A stretch of 64,000 nucleotides of DNA. It comes from Chryseolinea sp. H1M3-3 (GTDB taxonomy: Bacteria > Bacteroidota > Bacteroidia > Cytophagales > Cyclobacteriaceae). Made by a program: the position numbers and the translations under genes. The notes beneath the pieces are model-generated. The model was not told where the DNA came from. It saw only the letters and a list, made by a program, of their open reading frames with translations, and did no database searches. Position 1 is the first letter of the stretch. Every line of letters starts with the position of its first letter. This document shows positions 34,884-44,204 of this stretch, one piece after another. The stretch is taken from positions 558,001 to 622,000 of the forward strand of contig NZ_JARKMY010000018.1 of NCBI RefSeq assembly GCF_029360725.1, in the 5' to 3' direction.

Positions 34884-35981
34884 TTGAAAGTAAAATCTTT
34901 AACCTTCGCACGTACGAATCTTGATTTCTCATCGACCTTAAACCATAGAGTTAATGAGTATTTCAAAGCAAATCAAATTAATCGTCATGGAAATTTAGAA
35001 ATGGTAATAAAAACCATTCTGATGTTTCTATTATATTTTTTGCCCTACGGTCTTATTCTCGCAGGAATTATTACGGCGCCTCTAGCACTCTTTGCATCTG
35101 TTATTGTCATGAGTATTGGACTCGCCGGCATTGGACTCGCAGTTATGCATGATGCAAATCATGGAGCCTATTCCAAGAAAAATTGGATCAATAACGTAAT
35201 TGGCTATTCCTTAAATCTTGTTGGAGCAAATGCATTCAACTGGAAAATGCAGCACAACGTTCTGCATCATACATATACAAATGTGCACGATCATGATGAA
35301 GACATAAGCCCACGGGGCATCTTACGACTGACGCCGCATACAGACTGGAAATTTGTTCACAAATTTCAGCACTGGTATGCCTGGTTCATCTATGGACTCA
35401 TGACACTCACGTGGATGCTGGTAAAAGATTTTACACGTCTTGCCAAGTATCAGAAGAACGGAATGGCAAAAAAACATAAAGCGAATATTTTTAAAGAATG
35501 GTCTATTCTAATCCTTACTAAATTCGTTTATGTAGGATACATTTTGGTACTTCCTTTAATATTTACTTCACTGCCTTGGTGGCAAATCCTTTTAGGAATT
35601 TTTATCATGCATTACATCGCTGGGTTTGTTCTGGCAATAATTTTTCAACCTGCCCATGTCGTTGATGGAACTGAATTTCCACTACCGAATGAAGACTACT
35701 CCCTTGAAGACAATTGGGCAGTGCATCAATTAAGAACCACTACAAATTTTGGAAACAAGAGCAGATTCTTTTCCTGGTACGTTGGCGGCTTGAACTTTCA
35801 AATTGAGCATCATCTATTCCCGAATGTTTGCCATGTTCATTACCGAAAGATCTCCCCCATTGTTAAAAAGACTGCACATGAGTTCGGGTTACCTTATAAA
35901 AGTGCACGAACATTTCTTGGAGCACTTCAGGGTCACGGACGATTGCTAAAGCAACTGGGCTCAAAACCAGTGACTCAATAA
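34884..35981 (+). CDS. Fatty acid desaturase (FADS-like, no cytochrome b5 domain)
   Basis: About 365 aa, with membrane segments around residues 45-90 and 185-245. The three histidine boxes of the di-iron site are HDANHG, HNVLHHTYTN and QIEHHLFPN. Gln at the first position of the third box is typical of front-end (delta-5/6-like) acyl desaturases, though the fused cytochrome b5 of the eukaryotic enzymes is missing. No ATG is available upstream of the conserved LTFARTN start; TTG at 34884 gives MKVKSLTFARTN, which fits relatives best. TTG at 34842 is an alternative. Its position after the cold-shock gene fits membrane adaptation to temperature, which is inference. Confidence 0.88.
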   Translation: MKVKSLTFARTNLDFSSTLNHRVNEYFKANQINRHGNLEMVIKTILMFLLYFLPYGLILAGIITAPLALFASVIVMSIGLAGIGLAVMHDANHGAYSKKNWINNVIGYSLNLVGANAFNWKMQHNVLHHTYTNVHDHDEDISPRGILRLTPHTDWKFVHKFQHWYAWFIYGLMTLTWMLVKDFTRLAKYQKNGMAKKHKANIFKEWSILILTKFVYVGYILVLPLIFTSLPWWQILLGIFIMHYIAGFVLAIIFQPAHVVDGTEFPLPNEDYSLEDNWAVHQLRTTTNFGNKSRFFSWYVGGLNFQIEHHLFPNVCHVHYRKISPIVKKTAHEFGLPYKSARTFLGALQGHGRLLKQLGSKPVTQ

Positions 35982-36023
35982 CGCTTCGACACAGGCGAAT
36001 TGGCAAAACATATTCATTCAAAT

Positions 36024-36056
36024 ACAAAAGCTGGACGTATCCAGCTTTTGTTATTT
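36024..36056. terminator. Terminator between desaturase and permease genes
   Basis: ACAAAAGCTGGA at 36024-36035 pairs perfectly with 36040-36051 around a CGTA loop, followed by TATTTTA. It lies between convergent genes. Confidence 0.85.
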
Positions 36057-36092
36057 TAGGTTAATGAATCGTATTATTTTGAGTCAAGTTCA

Positions 36093-37211
36093 TTAAAAAC
36101 TTCGCAGCACCTGAAGCACCTTACTTTTATATAATTTAATAAAGCGCGCCTTTGAGAATACCGGTATAGAAGCGAAGCTTAAACAAAGGGCCGCACAAAT
36201 AAAGTTATTGGTTACACCGGTGAAATACGCTCCGGATGAATAGATACCTAAAATGAGAATTACTGAAAATGGTAATGAACACGCAAGGATGTTCATAGCA
36301 AACTCTAAATCAAAAATCTTATTTCCTCCAACGTCAGACTTCCGTTCTAATTCACTGACGGCGGCCATGTGTGCAAAAGGCCAGAAGCTGCAAGCGCTTT
36401 GAGGAAAAACTACTATCAGTAGCGCAATGGCGGTGTCTTGCACAGGCAAAAACATCAACAGCACACCGCTAAGGAGAAAAGCCATACCAGATCTGAAAAA
36501 AAGAAAAGACAAAATAACCTTGGCTTGCTGCCGTGTTAGTTTCATGGAAATACCGATGAATAGCAATACTAAAGGAGTCATCATGATGCTAAGGCGATCC
36601 ACATTCATCGTAATAAACCCCGGAAGAGACTCGAAATTTAACCCTAAGGCTAACATTATGATCGCCGTTACAATCACCATATTTACCGGCTCTTCCACAA
36701 GCGCTTTTAACAAGTCTTTTATTTTCGATTTGCTGTTGCGTTCAGTCAGTGCATGATTAGTGAAGTACCATTTCATCGCCACGAGATATGCAATAATCAA
36801 TACAAAAATTTTATTCCCGATATCACCTAATGCCGCCATCGCGAACGGCAATTCACCGCTGTACTCTAAAATAAATGGAAAACACGACAAACCCGGCGCT
36901 AAAGAAGGAAGTAATAAAATCGCTGCGCGGTGCTGGGAAACCGGCACGTCAAAAGCTGACCGAAGTGGCAGCTTTTCAACAAGTACATACAGAATCAAAT
37001 TAAAAGCCAAAGCGAGAATAGGAATGAAAATCATGGAAGGCTCAAATTCAATTTTCAGCAGCGCAATAAAAATTGTTGCTGGCAATGCAAGACTTAATAT
37101 GATTGTTTTTATTCCTTCCTTTTGCTCCTTGCTTTTAATTTTATTCCGGAGCAGAAAACCGATGGCAATCATCAGGAGTAAAGAAAGTGTTTTTATGACA
37201 GCTGAATTCAT
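36093..37211 (-). CDS. AEC-family (auxin efflux carrier-like) permease
   Basis: A 372-aa membrane protein of about ten helices. The N-terminal IGFLLRNKI and LSLALPATIFIALLKIEF segments and the C-terminal FPQSACSFWPF motif match the AEC/BASS-like permeases, which move organic acids or amino acids. The sequence after residue 345 is basic and may be cytoplasmic. It is a single gene; the aminotransferase gene upstream on the same strand is 123 nt away. Substrate unknown. Confidence 0.75.
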   Translation of the reverse strand: MNSAVIKTLSLLLMIAIGFLLRNKIKSKEQKEGIKTIILSLALPATIFIALLKIEFEPSMIFIPILALAFNLILYVLVEKLPLRSAFDVPVSQHRAAILLLPSLAPGLSCFPFILEYSGELPFAMAALGDIGNKIFVLIIAYLVAMKWYFTNHALTERNSKSKIKDLLKALVEEPVNMVIVTAIIMLALGLNFESLPGFITMNVDRLSIMMTPLVLLFIGISMKLTRQQAKVILSFLFFRSGMAFLLSGVLLMFLPVQDTAIALLIVVFPQSACSFWPFAHMAAVSELERKSDVGGNKIFDLEFAMNILACSLPFSVILILGIYSSGAYFTGVTNNFICAALCLSFASIPVFSKARFIKLYKSKVLQVLRSF

Positions 37212-37334
37212 GAAGAAAAAAAGTTACGGGGAAATAATGACGATAGGTTGCAGGTGTATAGACAATCAGCAAAAGCTTCTAGGTCTATACAACCTGCAGA
37301 TCATGGCAGAAATATATTTCTGCACTAATGGAAC

Positions 37335-38516
37335 TTAAGCTATCTGGGTAAATGCTGCCTCAAAGGTTTTCATTTCCTCCATCAGTCCAATACTCACCCG
37401 GCACCAATCCTGATTATTGAATTTCCAGTAACGGACGCTCACACCACGGTTCATCATTTCTTCCACAAACTTCTTTCCATCCATCTTGATTGGAAATAGG
37501 ACAAAGTTCGTTGACGAAGGAATGTAGTCATACCCTTGTTTCTTCAATACCTTATATAAAAATTCCTTTGATTCAGTAGTGCTTTTTAAGGCTGCTTGTA
37601 GAAATTCAGCGTCATTGTAACTCACGAGGGCGGCACTACCTGATGTAGCAGAGATTGAGCGCGCTCCTTTCGTTAAAGGTTTCATCGCTTCCAACATCGG
37701 CGTTTGTGCCACCAGGTAACCTACCCTTAACCCTGCAAATCCATACAGCTTTGAAAACGTACGTGCAACCATTACGTTGCTTCCTTTGCGAATACACTCC
37801 ATCACAGATGCTTCCTTTGGATTTTCCATGTAATCGATATACGCTTCGTCAACAAAAACAGGAACACGCTTAGAAACCCGCTCGCAGAAAGCTTTAAGTT
37901 TCGCAGCATCTACAGTTGTACCGGTTGGGTTATTCGGATTACATACATACATCAAAACGGTTTTATCATCTATTGCTTTTTCCATGGCGTCCAGGTCAAG
38001 CTTGTAATCAGATGTAAGCGGTATTTTTTTCCATGTAGTATTGAAATATTCTGTCATATCGTTAGGAATATTTCCATACGTTGGGTCACCGCTGATCAGG
38101 TTCCCTCCCATCTTACCAAAATGAACAACTGCAGCCTGAAGCAATGGGCCAGAACCGGCTCCCAACATTATGTTTTCGGGCTTAAGGCCTTCATATGTCG
38201 CAATGTTTTCAGTCAACTCCGTTAAGGTCTTCATCGGATACTGATAACTTTTATTAATCGCCTCAATCAAAGCTTTCTTTGCTTTTTCAGATGGCCCAAA
38301 AGGATTTTCATTGGCTGATAGTCTCGCTTTTATTTCAGCCATGGCTTGTCGTCTGAGCATTTCACCAGACATCGTCTCAGTTGTACTAACATATTTTGTA
38401 AGCGATGTTGGAACTGCCAATACATCGGTAAGGCTACCGGATAACAGCGCCAGTGATCCGGTTACAATTGAACTGTTCTTAATCCATTGGCGCCTGCTAA
38501 AAGTTTTTGTTGCCAT
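37335..38516 (-). CDS. Class I/II PLP aminotransferase (HisC-like) with Tat signal
   Basis: A 393-aa fold-type I aminotransferase similar to histidinol-phosphate aminotransferase: ARLSANENPFGPSEKA, the phosphate-binding GAGSGPLLQA, NPNNPTGT, VDEAYIDY, and the PLP lysine in ARTFSKLYGFAGLRVGYL. The N-terminus MATKTFSRRQWIKNSSIVTGSLALLSG is a twin-arginine signal, which would export the folded, cofactor-loaded enzyme. A periplasmic role distinct from histidine synthesis is therefore suggested. Downstream on the same strand is an AEC permease; upstream lies the SusC/SusD locus. Substrate unknown. Confidence 0.87.
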   Translation of the reverse strand: MATKTFSRRQWIKNSSIVTGSLALLSGSLTDVLAVPTSLTKYVSTTETMSGEMLRRQAMAEIKARLSANENPFGPSEKAKKALIEAINKSYQYPMKTLTELTENIATYEGLKPENIMLGAGSGPLLQAAVVHFGKMGGNLISGDPTYGNIPNDMTEYFNTTWKKIPLTSDYKLDLDAMEKAIDDKTVLMYVCNPNNPTGTTVDAAKLKAFCERVSKRVPVFVDEAYIDYMENPKEASVMECIRKGSNVMVARTFSKLYGFAGLRVGYLVAQTPMLEAMKPLTKGARSISATSGSAALVSYNDAEFLQAALKSTTESKEFLYKVLKKQGYDYIPSSTNFVLFPIKMDGKKFVEEMMNRGVSVRYWKFNNQDWCRVSIGLMEEMKTFEAAFTQIA

Positions 38517-38655
38517 GTTGTGGGGGTTTTAGAGTGATTATTTTTATTTAGAATGTTTCGGGCAAGGGACATAAGAGCAACAGAATGATCTTCCGCTTAC
38601 GGGTTAGGTAGAAGCGTGAAGACCATTTGTTGCAATGTGACCTGCCACCTACAGG

Positions 38656-39045
38656 TTACTTTTTAATTCTGAATGCGATGCCTTTGTAGCTGCCGGCATA
38701 CTCATTGGGTTTTGTCCCCTCGTATGAAACACTGATGCTTCCTTCAGCATTGGTGGTGAATACTCCCACAGGAGTGCTCGCCGCAAACACCTCAACAGCC
38801 AGATCTGACACGGGAAGCGAGTCTATCCCTACCGTATGATCCAGTATTCCGGTCTTGTCTAGTTCATAGAAATATGCCGTGATCTCATTAGCTCCAGTGC
38901 TTTTAACATCTAATAAGACTGGTGATGCAACCTTGTTGACTGCCATGTCGGATACATCTTCACAGCTGGACAAGGTTACAATGATCATTGCCGCAAGCAG
39001 TATCAGGATGTAATTGGTTCGTACTTTTGATGCTGTTTCATTCAT
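38656..39045 (-). CDS. Small lipoprotein of the SusC/SusD locus
   Basis: A 129-aa protein with a signal ending in TLSSC, a clear lipobox. The rest looks like one beta-sandwich (SISVSYEGTKPNEYAGSYKGIAFRIKK). No known family is recognised. It is 13 nt downstream of the SusD-like gene, so it is probably a third, surface-exposed component of that transport complex, a role played by small lipoproteins in other Sus-like systems. The role is inferred from position. Confidence 0.7.
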   Translation of the reverse strand: MNETASKVRTNYILILLAAMIIVTLSSCEDVSDMAVNKVASPVLLDVKSTGANEITAYFYELDKTGILDHTVGIDSLPVSDLAVEVFAASTPVGVFTTNAEGSISVSYEGTKPNEYAGSYKGIAFRIKK

Positions 39046-39058
39046 AACATTTCGATTT

Positions 39059-40531
39059 TTAGTTTTCTACCCACCAGAGTTTAGTTTTCATATTGTCAGG
39101 GCCGCCATTGAGAGCCTCGGCGGCGGTTACCTGTGCGTCATTCAGTGAATATTCAGTGGACGGGTATACCAGCCGTGTCGGCAGCACACCATCATTCTGA
39201 AATTTCGCTTGAGGATCGGGTGCAGGCATGACAGGAAAGCCAGTACGGCGATACTCAGTCCAAGCTTCGATGCCCTGGCCAAATAAAGCAATCCATTTTT
39301 GCGTCATGATGTTTTCCTTTGACACACCACCCAATTGCGCGATGTAACCGTCAGGAACAGCAACACCGTATTGATCGAAGGCTGCAGTGATGGCAGCCTC
39401 AAACAACCCTTGGGCATCGCCGGAGATATCTCCCTCAAGCGCTGCTTCTGCCTGGGTAAAAAGCAGTTCGGCGTAGCTCATTAAAACCGCTGGTGAAGTC
39501 GTCTGGGCGAACACAGCAGGATTGATGGTCGCACTATATCCCAAATACTTTGTTGCAACTTCACCAGGCAGTCCGTTGGGGTGACCAGAAATAACACCAC
39601 CGGCAAGACTACCGGGTATTGCGTAGACCGCGAGGCGCGGATCATTTAATGCCTCGAGCTTGTTTACAAAAGTGCTGCTGATATTCCAGTCTGTACGGCC
39701 TTGCTGAATTAAGATGTCGTTCCACGGATTGTTTGTGGGAACTGCACCATATTTCAGCTGAGCGATTTCAGTTTTGTTATCAATCATAGGGTATGTTGCA
39801 GGGTCATCGATCATGGCCTGCATGTCTGCGGCGGAAGTAGGTACCAGATGCGCTTGCCTGTTCAGCAACTTGAATCGTAAAGAGTTAAAAAACTTTTTCC
39901 AGAGAATAATTTTACCGCTAAACAGGATATCACCTTTGATTGGAGAGCCGGCAACATTCAGTTTTTCATTGGCAATTTTTAAGTCTTCGATAACACCCGC
40001 ATAAATTTCCTGCTGAGAATCATAAGACGGCGAATACACAGGTTCATCCGAAGTTCCTGAAAGCGCGGATTTGTAAGGAATAGCACCCCAGACATCCGTC
40101 AGCAAAGAAAATCCCCAGGCACGCATGCCAATTCCAATACCCTCATAGTTGGGATTCGGGCTTTTAGATTCAGCGTCAGATGTTTCAATAATTTTCTGAT
40201 AGTTAATGAGCGCATCCGCATAAAATACTTCCCAATTTTTAATGTTGACAGATGGCTGCACGTTATAATTATCGCCTTCGTTTTCATAAATGTTTCGGGT
40301 GAGATAACCCACCCACGACATCGCATGATCAAAATTGATACGTTCGTTTCGGGCTTTATTCCCCCAATAGTTGTCGATAGACATTTGCAACGCTTGTGGC
40401 AATAAATACTGCGGAGTGACTTCTATTGGTTTGTTGGGATTTGTGTTGAGATCTTCGAAGTCACCTGTGCAGGACCCAACAACGGTCAACATTACCAAAG
40501 CGATGATGATATTTTTGATAGATGGATTCAT
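39059..40531 (-). CDS. SusD/RagB-like outer membrane lipoprotein
   Basis: A 490-aa lipoprotein; the signal is MNPSIKNIIIALVMLTVVGSC followed by DFEDLNTNPNKP, the classic start of SusD-like proteins of the SusD-like_2 group. Helical repeats include MRAWGFSLLTDVWGAIPY and PAVLMSYAELLFTQAEAAL. It forms the lid that captures ligand above the SusC barrel. It is 10 nt downstream of the SusC-like gene. No glycosidase is linked, so the ligand may be peptide or another nutrient rather than a glycan. Confidence 0.93.
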   Translation of the reverse strand: MNPSIKNIIIALVMLTVVGSCTGDFEDLNTNPNKPIEVTPQYLLPQALQMSIDNYWGNKARNERINFDHAMSWVGYLTRNIYENEGDNYNVQPSVNIKNWEVFYADALINYQKIIETSDAESKSPNPNYEGIGIGMRAWGFSLLTDVWGAIPYKSALSGTSDEPVYSPSYDSQQEIYAGVIEDLKIANEKLNVAGSPIKGDILFSGKIILWKKFFNSLRFKLLNRQAHLVPTSAADMQAMIDDPATYPMIDNKTEIAQLKYGAVPTNNPWNDILIQQGRTDWNISSTFVNKLEALNDPRLAVYAIPGSLAGGVISGHPNGLPGEVATKYLGYSATINPAVFAQTTSPAVLMSYAELLFTQAEAALEGDISGDAQGLFEAAITAAFDQYGVAVPDGYIAQLGGVSKENIMTQKWIALFGQGIEAWTEYRRTGFPVMPAPDPQAKFQNDGVLPTRLVYPSTEYSLNDAQVTAAEALNGGPDNMKTKLWWVEN

Positions 40532-40541
40532 ATTGCTAGGA

Positions 40542-43500
40542 TTAAAATTTAACGTTCACATTAAAGCCAATACTTCTGGTGCTTGGCAACTGGCCGCTGT
40601 TAAATCCCATATCGGCGCTGCTTACTTCAGGATCTATATGGCGTGCATTCTTGTGGAAAATGGCAAGGTTTCGTCCCACTGCGGAGATACTGATAGACTG
40701 GAGGAAGTTTTTATCAAACCATTTAGCAGGTAGTGTATACGTGATACTTGCTTCTCTTAGTTTTACATAACTTCCATCCATAATAGCGGCCTCGTGATAT
40801 TGTCTGCCACTATAATAGGTCATAAAGGTTCTTGTGGAGGCCACTACATCATTTGGTACAAAGTTGGGAGATTCCTCAGAGCCAATATTTTTGACACCGA
40901 GACCAATAACACCTTCTTCTCTTCCATCGAGACTTTCTTCGAGTACACCATTCTGACGACCGAGGCTGCTTCCCATGTCATAGATGTCCCCACCCTTTTT
41001 GATATCAATAAGTGCACTCACTGTTATACCTTTGAAGCTTACGGCATTTAATACACCACCCGTCCATTCGGGTGTGATATTTCCAATGACATGCTGGCCC
41101 GGAAGGTTATAAGGATAACCGTTTCGGAAGATGAGTTGTCCGTCTTCGGTACGCGCAAATTTATTTCCGTACAAGTTTCCATACGGCTGGCCTACACGTG
41201 CTTCAAGAGATGCCCCACGTTGTGTCCACAAAACCAATGAATTCAGGCCGTCGGCAAGCGTAACGACTTCATTTTCATTTTTGGCAAAATTGACACTGGC
41301 ATCCCATGTTAAACCATTTGCAAATTTCAGTAAGGTTCCGCTCAATGAAATTTCAATGCCCTTGTTCGTAATTTTACCAGCATTAAGGATTCTTCCCGTG
41401 TATCCAGATCCCCGCGAAATATCCACGGCGAGAATTTGATCTTTGGTGGCTTGATCATAATAATTAATATCCAACCCGATTCGTCCATTCAAAAACCGGA
41501 TGTCTGCTCCAACCTCCACACCAGTGGTATATTCAGGCTTTAAGTCTTTGTTGTAAATTTGAGAGCTCTCAGAAAACTTAGGTATGCTTCCGTTCCATAG
41601 CCCTTTTGGGTTGTAGACCTGTTGCAAATAATATGGTGGCGCATCGCTGCCTACTTTGGCCCAGCTCCCCCTTAATTTTAAGAATGAGATTACATTGTTG
41701 AACATAGAAGGAACCATTTCGGAAACAACAGCGCTCAAGGCAGCCGAAGGATAGAAGAATGAATTATTCTCCTTCGGCAATGTGCTGGACCAGTCGTTCC
41801 GACCTGTAACATCAAGGAAGAGCACGTTCTTGTAACCCAACGTCACAGCGCTGAATAAGCTATTCATTTCCGATTCGGCTATCGCGCTTTCATTTAGATT
41901 AGGGCTAGCGTTGTTTCCCAGGTTGTAAACCCGATCGATAGTAAGCTCGTTGACTCTCGTATAATTACTTTTAAAATAATTCGTACGGTGTATCCCGCCG
42001 AGCTGAACCACCAATGAAAAGTCTTTGAACTCTTTATCAGCCTTTAAGATGAAATCAGAATTGGATTCCTGGTTCCGCAGTACTTCTTCGCTATAACGTC
42101 CCGCTCTGAAGGAACCACCTTTGGTGCGCGCGTAACGATCTACCACGATTCTCGTATCGGTCCACAAATCGGTTCCCGTTCTGGCCAGAACGCTTAGCCA
42201 TGTCGTGAGCTGATAACTGACAGCGACATTTCCAAGGAAGCGGTCTTTTTCGTTTGGAGACACCGTAACCTCCTGTTCAAAATATGGATTGCTGAAAAAT
42301 GTATGCTGCCAGTTTGGTGGTTCAGTATCGCCTGGGGGCTGAATGTGAACAGATTCATACTGACGGTAATTTTTTAACTGATTGAAGTTAGTGTGACGGT
42401 GATGCCAGATAAAATTACTGGAGCTTGAAAAAGCCCGGTTATCTGATCCCGACTTTACATATTCGCCGGAAACAGTGACTTTTAATTTGTCGGTGAAATT
42501 ATAAGAAGCATTTAACCGAAAATTATTCCGATAGTAGTCATTGTTGTATACAATGCCGTCTTGTTTGAGTTGGCCAGCAGAAAATCTGAAGGATCCAAAT
42601 TCGTTATTACCAGTAATCGAAACGTTGGTATTGAATGTTTTACCAGTCTCCCACCATTGCTCCCAGTTGTTTGGCTCCGGCACCAGCGGAGCAGTTTCTT
42701 TACCTGACCACCAATGGCGTACCAATCGTCCATCCATAGGTGATCCCCAGCTTTCATCAGTTCCATCTGAACCTTTAAATCCATCGACAGTACCGCTCCA
42801 ACCATCAGCATACCAGGTTAAATAACCAGAGCCCCCACCATACGTATTTTGGAATTTGGGTTTGACTAGCGGCTCCTCAAAAGTTGCGCTAAAGTTAACC
42901 TCAGCTCCAATGCCTTTCTTACCTGATGCGCCACTTTTTGTCGTTATTAGGATTACACCATTAGCAGCACGGGAACCATACAACGCAGCGGCTGAAGGTC
43001 CTTTTAATACACTAATGCTTGCAATGTTACTGGGATCTATTTCTGAAATTCCACCGCCATACTGTTGATTTTGCTTGCGATTAAAATTCGGGTCATTTCT
43101 TGTAACGTCTTCGCTACTGGTTAAATTTCTGGAGTTAACGGTCTGTGCGATAGGAACACCATCAACAACAACAAGCGGTTGATTATTTCCGGATACCGAA
43201 GAAAAGCCGCGAAGTACAAACTCGGGACTTCCGCCAGGCACAGCATTGGTGGCCACTTGCAAACCAGCCACTTTACCTGAGAGATTGTTTACAACAGAGG
43301 ATGTTGGTGTCTTTGCGATGTCTTCACCTTTTACTTCCTGAACGGCATATCCCAGTGCTTTCTTCTCACGTTCTAATCCGAAAGCCGTGACAACCAATTC
43401 CGAAAGTTGTTTGATATCGGTCTCCATAGCGACATCAATCACCGATTGATTTCCTATCAAAACTTCTTTAGGAGCCAATCCTATAAAAGTGAAAATCAAA

Positions 43501-43739
43501 GTTTCAGCTTGTTCCGGAACATTAAGTGAATAACTCCCATCGCCACTGGAAATGGTGCCGATCGTAGTTCCCTTGACGACAATGTTTACACCTGCTACTA
43601 CGGATTGATCTTCAACAGATTTTACGGTACCTGTGATGACACGTTCCTGAGCAAGGACCGATGCGCTGAGAAAAAAGCAAGCTGCTAGGCAAATAAGGAA
43701 AGCACTGCTGAGAATTGGAGGAGTAGAAATTCTCTTCAT
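40542..43739 (-). CDS. SusC/RagA-family TonB-linked outer membrane transporter
   Basis: About 1,065 aa. Signal MKRISTPPILSSAFLICLAACFF, then a CarboxypepD_reg-like domain (GTVKSVEDQSVVAGVNIVVKG), a TonB box region (LSELVVTAFGLE), the plug (GGSPEFVLRGFSSVSGNNQPLVVVDGVP, SVLKGPSAAALYGSRAANGVI) and a 22-strand barrel ending RSIGFNVNVKF. It imports a ligand delivered by its SusD partner using TonB energy. The frame extends 12 codons further upstream, but the ATG at 43739 gives the best signal peptide. First gene of a four-gene leftward group. Confidence 0.95.
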   Translation of the reverse strand: MKRISTPPILSSAFLICLAACFFLSASVLAQERVITGTVKSVEDQSVVAGVNIVVKGTTIGTISSGDGSYSLNVPEQAETLIFTFIGLAPKEVLIGNQSVIDVAMETDIKQLSELVVTAFGLEREKKALGYAVQEVKGEDIAKTPTSSVVNNLSGKVAGLQVATNAVPGGSPEFVLRGFSSVSGNNQPLVVVDGVPIAQTVNSRNLTSSEDVTRNDPNFNRKQNQQYGGGISEIDPSNIASISVLKGPSAAALYGSRAANGVILITTKSGASGKKGIGAEVNFSATFEEPLVKPKFQNTYGGGSGYLTWYADGWSGTVDGFKGSDGTDESWGSPMDGRLVRHWWSGKETAPLVPEPNNWEQWWETGKTFNTNVSITGNNEFGSFRFSAGQLKQDGIVYNNDYYRNNFRLNASYNFTDKLKVTVSGEYVKSGSDNRAFSSSSNFIWHHRHTNFNQLKNYRQYESVHIQPPGDTEPPNWQHTFFSNPYFEQEVTVSPNEKDRFLGNVAVSYQLTTWLSVLARTGTDLWTDTRIVVDRYARTKGGSFRAGRYSEEVLRNQESNSDFILKADKEFKDFSLVVQLGGIHRTNYFKSNYTRVNELTIDRVYNLGNNASPNLNESAIAESEMNSLFSAVTLGYKNVLFLDVTGRNDWSSTLPKENNSFFYPSAALSAVVSEMVPSMFNNVISFLKLRGSWAKVGSDAPPYYLQQVYNPKGLWNGSIPKFSESSQIYNKDLKPEYTTGVEVGADIRFLNGRIGLDINYYDQATKDQILAVDISRGSGYTGRILNAGKITNKGIEISLSGTLLKFANGLTWDASVNFAKNENEVVTLADGLNSLVLWTQRGASLEARVGQPYGNLYGNKFARTEDGQLIFRNGYPYNLPGQHVIGNITPEWTGGVLNAVSFKGITVSALIDIKKGGDIYDMGSSLGRQNGVLEESLDGREEGVIGLGVKNIGSEESPNFVPNDVVASTRTFMTYYSGRQYHEAAIMDGSYVKLREASITYTLPAKWFDKNFLQSISISAVGRNLAIFHKNARHIDPEVSSADMGFNSGQLPSTRSIGFNVNVKF

Positions 43740-43809
43740 AGGGGATATGTTTAGGTTAATTAAAAACCTTGTCACGATAACAATACCCCTAACCCGATTA
43801 GACCGATTC

Positions 43810-43817
43810 CAAAATTA
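43810..43817 (-). promoter_or_regulatory. -7 box (TAATTTTG) upstream of the SusC-like gene
   Basis: Exact TAnnTTTG on the minus strand, about 70 nt before the ATG. The remaining divergent spacer to 44204 is AT-rich with a short hairpin (AGTCCC 43992-43997 with GGGACT 44010-44015) and no visible gene. Confidence 0.4.
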
Positions 43818-44204
43818 AAATTGGCCTTGTACTGTTTTCACAATAAATCTAAATAGAGAAAACGCCATTTAACCAAATATTGTAATGTATTAGATGCGTT
43901 TACTTCAGAACGCGTTTGAAAATAAAATTTTCCGAAAAGGTTTGCTGCCGCCTCTTACCAGGCTTGGATTGTGAGTGCATTCGTGTGAATCAGTCCCGAA
44001 AACGAAACAGGGACTATTTCGCGCTGTCAAAAAACAAGGGGTGCGTTTCTGAAATTTTCAGGATGTATCTAGCCAGTTAAAGCAACAAAGGCGCGAATTT
44101 TACATGTTGTGAAATTTTCTAACATCAAATAATGTGAGAAATCGGCAAACCAATCATAACAATATCTGGCTATAATTGTCAGCCTTCTATATTTTAATGT
44201 TCCT

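Noticed and set aside
43992-44015. Six-base inverted repeat in the SusC/ATPase spacer
   Set aside because: The stem is short, has no T run, and lies in a divergent spacer where a terminator is not expected; too weak to list as a feature.
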